Below are positions 60,532 to 64,000 of a stretch of DNA of 64,000 nt, in pieces. The notes under the pieces are model-generated. The model searched no databases, was not told the origin of the DNA, and saw nothing but the letters and a program-made list of their open reading frames with translations. The DNA is from Philodulcilactobacillus myokonensis (GTDB lineage: Bacteria; Bacillota; Bacilli; Lactobacillales; Lactobacillaceae). Position 1 is the first letter of the stretch; each line of letters starts with the position of its first letter. The translations under genes and the position numbers were made by a program. The stretch covers positions 372,001-436,000 of the forward strand of contig NZ_BRPL01000002.1 of NCBI RefSeq assembly GCF_027923585.1. Direction: 5' to 3'.

Positions 60532-60944
60532 TGATGGATTTGAATATTCAACATTACATTCCCCAGCGTTACCCATTTCAAATGATTGACCAACTTGAGA
60601 GTGTTGAACCTGGTAAAGGCGCAACGGCTAAAAAGTTGATTAGTATTAATGAATGGTTTTTTGAAGGTCAAAAGAATCCAGAAATGCCCAGGCCATTTAT
60701 TATTGAATCATTAGCTCAGACGGGTGTTTCAGCTTTACTTTCAATGCCTAAATATAAGGGTAAAAATGTCTTCTTTGGTGCAATTAAACATGCTGATTTT
60801 AAATCTAGTATTAAACCGGGAGACGAACTAACATTAAAGGTTAAAATGCTAAAAATTAGGCATAACATTGGTGTTGGTCATGGATCAGTTGTAAGGGATG
60901 GAAAAGAAATTGTTGCTGCTGATTTAATTTTTGCGATTGAATAA
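60531..60944 (+). CDS. fabZ: FabZ-like 3-hydroxyacyl-ACP dehydratase, atypical active site
   Basis: 137 residues, hotdog fold. Order is FabZ-like: YIPQRYPFQMIDQ, FFEGQKNPEMPRPFIIESLAQTG, FFGAIKHADFKSSIKPGDEL. The canonical PHRYPF reads PQRYPF (Gln12 for the catalytic His), and GHFPGxPxMPG is QKNPEMPRP. Glu59 is kept. It may use other chemistry, work poorly, or be a partner of a second dehydratase elsewhere. Operon position matches fabZ. Strong AAGGAGG upstream. Confidence 0.85.
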   Translation: MMDLNIQHYIPQRYPFQMIDQLESVEPGKGATAKKLISINEWFFEGQKNPEMPRPFIIESLAQTGVSALLSMPKYKGKNVFFGAIKHADFKSSIKPGDELTLKVKMLKIRHNIGVGHGSVVRDGKEIVAADLIFAIE

Positions 60945-60955
60945 AGGATGATTTG

Positions 60956-62320
60956 ATGTTTAAAAAAGTTTTGATTGCAAACCGTGGTGAAATTGCGGTT
61001 CAAATTATTAGATCACTTCACGAAATGAACATTAAAGCCGTTGCTGTATATTCAACTGCTGATCGAGATAGTATGTTCGTTAAAATGGCCGATGAAGCCT
61101 ATTGCATCGGTGGCCCATTTCCAAGTGAATCCTATTTGAACATGGCTGCAATTATTGATACAGCTTGCTTAAGTGGATGTGATGCCATTCATCCTGGATA
61201 TGGTTTCCTATCAGAAAACGCTGAATTTTCCCATTTATGTGCGGATTGTCATATTAAATTTATCGGCCCCGATTATCGAAGCATTGAATTAATGGGGAAT
61301 AAAGCCAATGCAAAGGAAACAATGAAGAAGAATCACGTTCCGACGATTCCAGGAAGTGATGGTGTTCTTAAATCATTAGATGATGCTTTAAATCATGCCC
61401 ATCGGATTGGTTATCCAGTTATGATCAAAGCTTCAGCCGGTGGTGGTGGTAAGGGAATTCGTCGTGCTAATAATGATGAAGAACTAAAGAATGCCTATAA
61501 CACTAGTTACCAAGAAGCCAAACTTGATTTTGATGATGGCAGTTTATACATGGAAAAAGATCTAAGCCATGCTAAACACGTTGAAATGCAATTTATTGCT
61601 GATCAATTTGGACATGCCGTTTATTTTCCAGAACGTGATTGTTCGCTTCAAAGAAACCATCAAAAAGTTTTGGAGGAAAGTCCTTGCTCAGCAGTTAGTC
61701 CTGAACAAAGAAAACACATGGGTGAATTAATTAGTCATGCAGTTAAAGAAATTGGCTATGAAAACACAGGTACCTTCGAATTTTTGATGAAAAATAACCA
61801 TTTCTATTTTATGGAAATGAACGCTAGACTTCAGGTTGAACATACCATCACAGAAGAAGTTGCTAACGTTGAATTGATTAAAGCACAGATTTTAGTTGCT
61901 GAAGGTGAACCATTACCATTTAAGCAATCGGATATTCAAGACAACAGTTATGCCGTTGAATGTCGAATCAATGCTGAAGATCCTGCTCATAATTTCATGC
62001 CTTCCCCTGGTAAAATTAAAAATGCTAATTTTGCCTTTGGAACTAAGGGTGTTCGAATTGATTCAGGGGTTAAAGATGGTAGTGTGATTTCACCATATTA
62101 TGATTCAATGATTGCTAAAATCATTGTTCATATGCCAAATAAAAAATCAGCTGTTAATAAAATGAAACGGGTCATTAAAGAATTTAAGATTGATGGTGTT
62201 AAGACCAATCGTCAATTCTTGTATGATTTGTTAAACGATAAACAATTCAACAGTGGTAATTTTGATAATATGTACATTGAAACGAATTTTTTGAAAGAGT
62301 GGTTGAAGAAAGTTGAATAA
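60956..62320 (+). CDS. accC: acetyl-CoA carboxylase biotin carboxylase
   Basis: 454 residues, ATP-grasp enzyme. KVLIANRGEIAVQIIRSL at the N-terminus, GYGFLSENAEFS, KASAGGGGKGIRRA (ATP loop), MEMNARLQVEHTITEEV and GVRIDSGVKDGSVISPYYD. Carboxylates the biotin on AccB. ATG 60956 has AAGGATG upstream; the in-frame TTG three bases earlier is less likely. Ends overlapping accD. Confidence 0.96.
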   Translation: MFKKVLIANRGEIAVQIIRSLHEMNIKAVAVYSTADRDSMFVKMADEAYCIGGPFPSESYLNMAAIIDTACLSGCDAIHPGYGFLSENAEFSHLCADCHIKFIGPDYRSIELMGNKANAKETMKKNHVPTIPGSDGVLKSLDDALNHAHRIGYPVMIKASAGGGGKGIRRANNDEELKNAYNTSYQEAKLDFDDGSLYMEKDLSHAKHVEMQFIADQFGHAVYFPERDCSLQRNHQKVLEESPCSAVSPEQRKHMGELISHAVKEIGYENTGTFEFLMKNNHFYFMEMNARLQVEHTITEEVANVELIKAQILVAEGEPLPFKQSDIQDNSYAVECRINAEDPAHNFMPSPGKIKNANFAFGTKGVRIDSGVKDGSVISPYYDSMIAKIIVHMPNKKSAVNKMKRVIKEFKIDGVKTNRQFLYDLLNDKQFNSGNFDNMYIETNFLKEWLKKVE

Positions 62321-63128
62321 GAATGAAAGTTCAAAAACAACTGATTTAGAAGCTCGCATGAGTCAAATTCCCGATCATATTTGGGTCAAGTGCCCAATTT
62401 GTAAAAAAACATTTTACCGTCGGGAATTAGGTCCTTACCGTGAATGTCCTTATTGTCATTTTGGTTTCCGGATTGGTGCTAAAAAGAGGATTCAAATGAT
62501 CTGTGATGAATTTACATCCGTGGATGATGATTTGAAGGCACCTAAACGATTCGATGATCCTAAATACGTTCAAAAATTAGCTAAGGTTAGAAAAGTAACC
62601 GGGCTAAATGAAGGGGTTCTAACTGGAATCGGTGAAATTGATGGCCAAAAATGTGGAATTGGTGTTATGGACTGGCGTTTCATCATGGGAAGTCTTGGGA
62701 CTGCTACTGGTGAACGAATTACCAGATTATTTGAAAAAAGTACTGAAAAACACCTTCCAGTAGTCCTATTTACCGCTTCCGGTGGTGCTAGAATGCAAGA
62801 AGGTATTTCTTCATTGATGCAAATGGCAAAGGTATCCCAAGCTGTTAATGACCATGCCCAACACGGATTATTATACATAAGTGTATTAACTGATCCGACA
62901 ACTGGTGGAGTCACCGCTAGTTTTGCATCTCAAGGAGATATTTTATTAAGTGAACCCCATACTTTAATTGGATTTGCCGGACGTCGAGTAATCGAGAGGA
63001 CCATTCAACAAATTCCACCAAAGAATTTCCAACGGGCTGAAACGCTTCTTAAGAACGGATTTTTAGACAAAATTGTTAACCGTTCTGAAATGAAATCAGT
63101 TTTGGCTAAGTTGTTAGCTTGGAATTAA
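62313..63128 (+). CDS. accD: acetyl-CoA carboxylase carboxyltransferase subunit beta
   Basis: 271 residues. N-terminal zinc ribbon with CPICKKTF and CPYC (four Cys), then the crotonase-like core with VLFTASGGARMQEGISSLMQM. TTG start at 62313 inside the accC end (eight-base overlap). With AccA it moves the carboxyl from biotin to acetyl-CoA. Confidence 0.95.
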   Translation: MNKNESSKTTDLEARMSQIPDHIWVKCPICKKTFYRRELGPYRECPYCHFGFRIGAKKRIQMICDEFTSVDDDLKAPKRFDDPKYVQKLAKVRKVTGLNEGVLTGIGEIDGQKCGIGVMDWRFIMGSLGTATGERITRLFEKSTEKHLPVVLFTASGGARMQEGISSLMQMAKVSQAVNDHAQHGLLYISVLTDPTTGGVTASFASQGDILLSEPHTLIGFAGRRVIERTIQQIPPKNFQRAETLLKNGFLDKIVNRSEMKSVLAKLLAWN

Positions 63129-63141
63129 TGGAGGGATTTCG

Positions 63142-63918
63142 ATGACTAAAAAAATATCTGCTTATGATCGAGTTTTAGCGGCTAGAAGTGCTAAGAAAAT
63201 CAGTATTAAAAAATTAGTTGCTGGCATCTGTGATGATTTTATCGAATTACATGGTGATCGTGCTTATGGTGATGACCCCGCGGTCTACGCTGGAATTGGT
63301 TTGATTGGTAAACAACCGGTTACAATTGTCAGCATCCAAAAGGGACAAGACCAGAAGCAAAACATGGCTAGACACTTCGGATCTGCGGAACCAGATGGAT
63401 ACCGTAAGGCCTTGCGTTTAATGAAACAAGCTAATAAATTTAATCGGCCGATTATTGCTTTGATTAATACTCCTGGTGCTTATCCTGGGGTAGATGCCGA
63501 ATATCACGGTCAAGGTTATATGATTGCACAAAGTTTAATTCAAGGAATTAAACTTAAGGTTCCATACATTAGTATCATTGTTGGTGAAGGTGGCAGTGGC
63601 GGTGCACTTGCACTTGCCGTTGGTGACAGTGTATGGGCATTTGAAAATAGTGTCTATTCCATTCTTTCACCCGAAGGCTATGCAACCATTCTTTGGAAGG
63701 ATTCTAGCCGGGTAAAAGAAGCTGCTGCTGCAATGAAACTAACACCAAAAGATCTTTTATCTATGCATGTTATTGATAAAATTGTTCCAGAAGTGCACGA
63801 TCAAAAGTCAATGACTCAATTTAAGGATGCATTGAGCCATAAGATTGACGAATTGAAACAGATGTCAGTTGAGGAACGTTTGAAAAAACGCTACCAACGT
63901 TACCGTAATTTTAATTAA
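63142..63918 (+). CDS. accA: acetyl-CoA carboxylase carboxyltransferase subunit alpha
   Basis: 258 residues, shorter than E. coli AccA as in other lactic acid bacteria. GDRAYGDDPAVYAGIGLI, NTPGAYPGVDAEYHGQG and VGEGGSGGALALAVGD form the active-site face. GGAGGG ribosome site. Followed by fabI after 34 bases. Confidence 0.95.
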   Translation: MTKKISAYDRVLAARSAKKISIKKLVAGICDDFIELHGDRAYGDDPAVYAGIGLIGKQPVTIVSIQKGQDQKQNMARHFGSAEPDGYRKALRLMKQANKFNRPIIALINTPGAYPGVDAEYHGQGYMIAQSLIQGIKLKVPYISIIVGEGGSGGALALAVGDSVWAFENSVYSILSPEGYATILWKDSSRVKEAAAAMKLTPKDLLSMHVIDKIVPEVHDQKSMTQFKDALSHKIDELKQMSVEERLKKRYQRYRNFN

Positions 63919-63952
63919 TTACGTGTCATTTTAAGAGTTGGAGGAAAAAATA

Positions 63953-64000
63953 ATGTCAGGAATTTTAGACGGAAAGAAAATTGTTGTCATGGGTGCTGCT
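63953..64000 (+). CDS. fabI: enoyl-ACP reductase FabI (partial, cut by window end)
   Basis: Sixteen codons, MSGILDGKKIVVMGAA, preceded by GGAGG. This is the usual FabI N-terminus with the beginning of its NAD(P) loop. It reduces the enoyl-ACP to complete each elongation round; here fabI takes the place of fabK at the end of the operon. Confidence 0.85.
   Translation, partial: MSGILDGKKIVVMGAA

Noticed and set aside
1-64000. CRISPR array, prophage, insertion sequence or rRNA operon
   Set aside because: No regularly spaced repeats, no transposase, integrase or phage structural genes, and no rRNA sequence were seen on either strand.

Overview
This window is chromosomal DNA from a low-GC lactic acid bacterium, most likely Lactobacillaceae. 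The evidence is the Nramp Mn transporter followed by a UspA gene, an Apf-type wall protein, a C39 bacteriocin exporter, an alpha-phosphoglucomutase of the PgcA type, strong AGGAGG-like ribosome sites, frequent TTG starts, and many short intergenic hairpin terminators. Base composition and gene content would fit a Fructilactobacillus/Apilactobacillus-like heterofermenter, but that genus-level guess is weak. Nearly every base is coding or a recognisable terminator/promoter. I see no insertion sequence, prophage, CRISPR array or rRNA operon; the only RNA gene I find is a tRNA-His.

Layout. 1-4.1 kb: Ppx/GppA phosphatase, a divergent triosephosphate-isomerase paralogue, a gluconate permease under an evident CcpA (cre) site, and a GlcU-type sugar transporter. 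4.2-7.6 kb: an MMPL/RND exporter divergent from a TetR regulator, with a palindrome over the exporter promoter. 7.6-11.6 kb: TauE/SafE permease, CPBP protease, several tiny membrane proteins, tRNA-His and a PEBP protein. 11.7-13.1 kb: fumarase. 13.1-16.1 kb: a conspicuously AT-rich three-gene bacteriocin-like locus (secreted CPYC thiol oxidoreductase, a 43-residue double-glycine peptide, C39 ABC exporter). 16.3-31.7 kb: mntH-usp, DUF975, FAD disulfide reductase, adenine deaminase, several MFS/TauE/PnuC/APC transporters, including two similar MFS genes flanking a small unknown gene. 31.8-34.3 kb: a BcrA/LanF-like ABC operon. 34.5-46.6 kb: wall proteins (Apf-like, NlpC/P60), oligo-1,6-glucosidase, hemolysin III family, glycerate kinase, nitroreductase, a DUF3290-DUF421 fusion, an alkyltransferase-like protein without the catalytic Cys, DUF2075 ATPase and phosphoglucomutase. 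46.9-50.7 kb: a polyamine/iron-type ABC importer. 50.8-54.1 kb: aspartase, zinc alcohol dehydrogenase, CPBP protease. 54.2-56.9 kb: ABC exporter + LytTR regulator + DUF3021, preceded by a LytTR-type direct repeat. 57.1 kb to the end: fatty-acid synthesis operon fabH-acpP-fabD-fabG-accB-fabZ-accC-accD-accA-fabI, cut by the window edge.

How genes work together. Aspartase and fumarase give aspartate -> fumarate -> malate. The fab/acc operon makes malonyl-ACP and elongates acyl chains, but no fabF is present in the cluster and its FabZ lacks the usual active-site His. The bacteriocin locus couples peptide, extracytoplasmic disulfide chemistry and leader-cleaving export. The 54-57 kb unit looks like a self-controlled export module of the LytTR/membrane-partner type.

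Most interesting leads: (1) the unlisted 43-residue two-Cys double-glycine peptide and its promoter, whose 18-bp perfect palindrome exactly fills the -35/-10 spacer; (2) LytTR direct repeats 21 bp apart followed by a hairpin that is both terminator and cage for the next ribosome site; (3) an Ogt-like protein with PDHR instead of PCHR; (4) the DUF3290-DUF421 single-chain fusion; (5) the fab operon with leader hairpin, no fabF and atypical FabZ; (6) several genes whose best ribosome-site spacing points to an ATT start codon.
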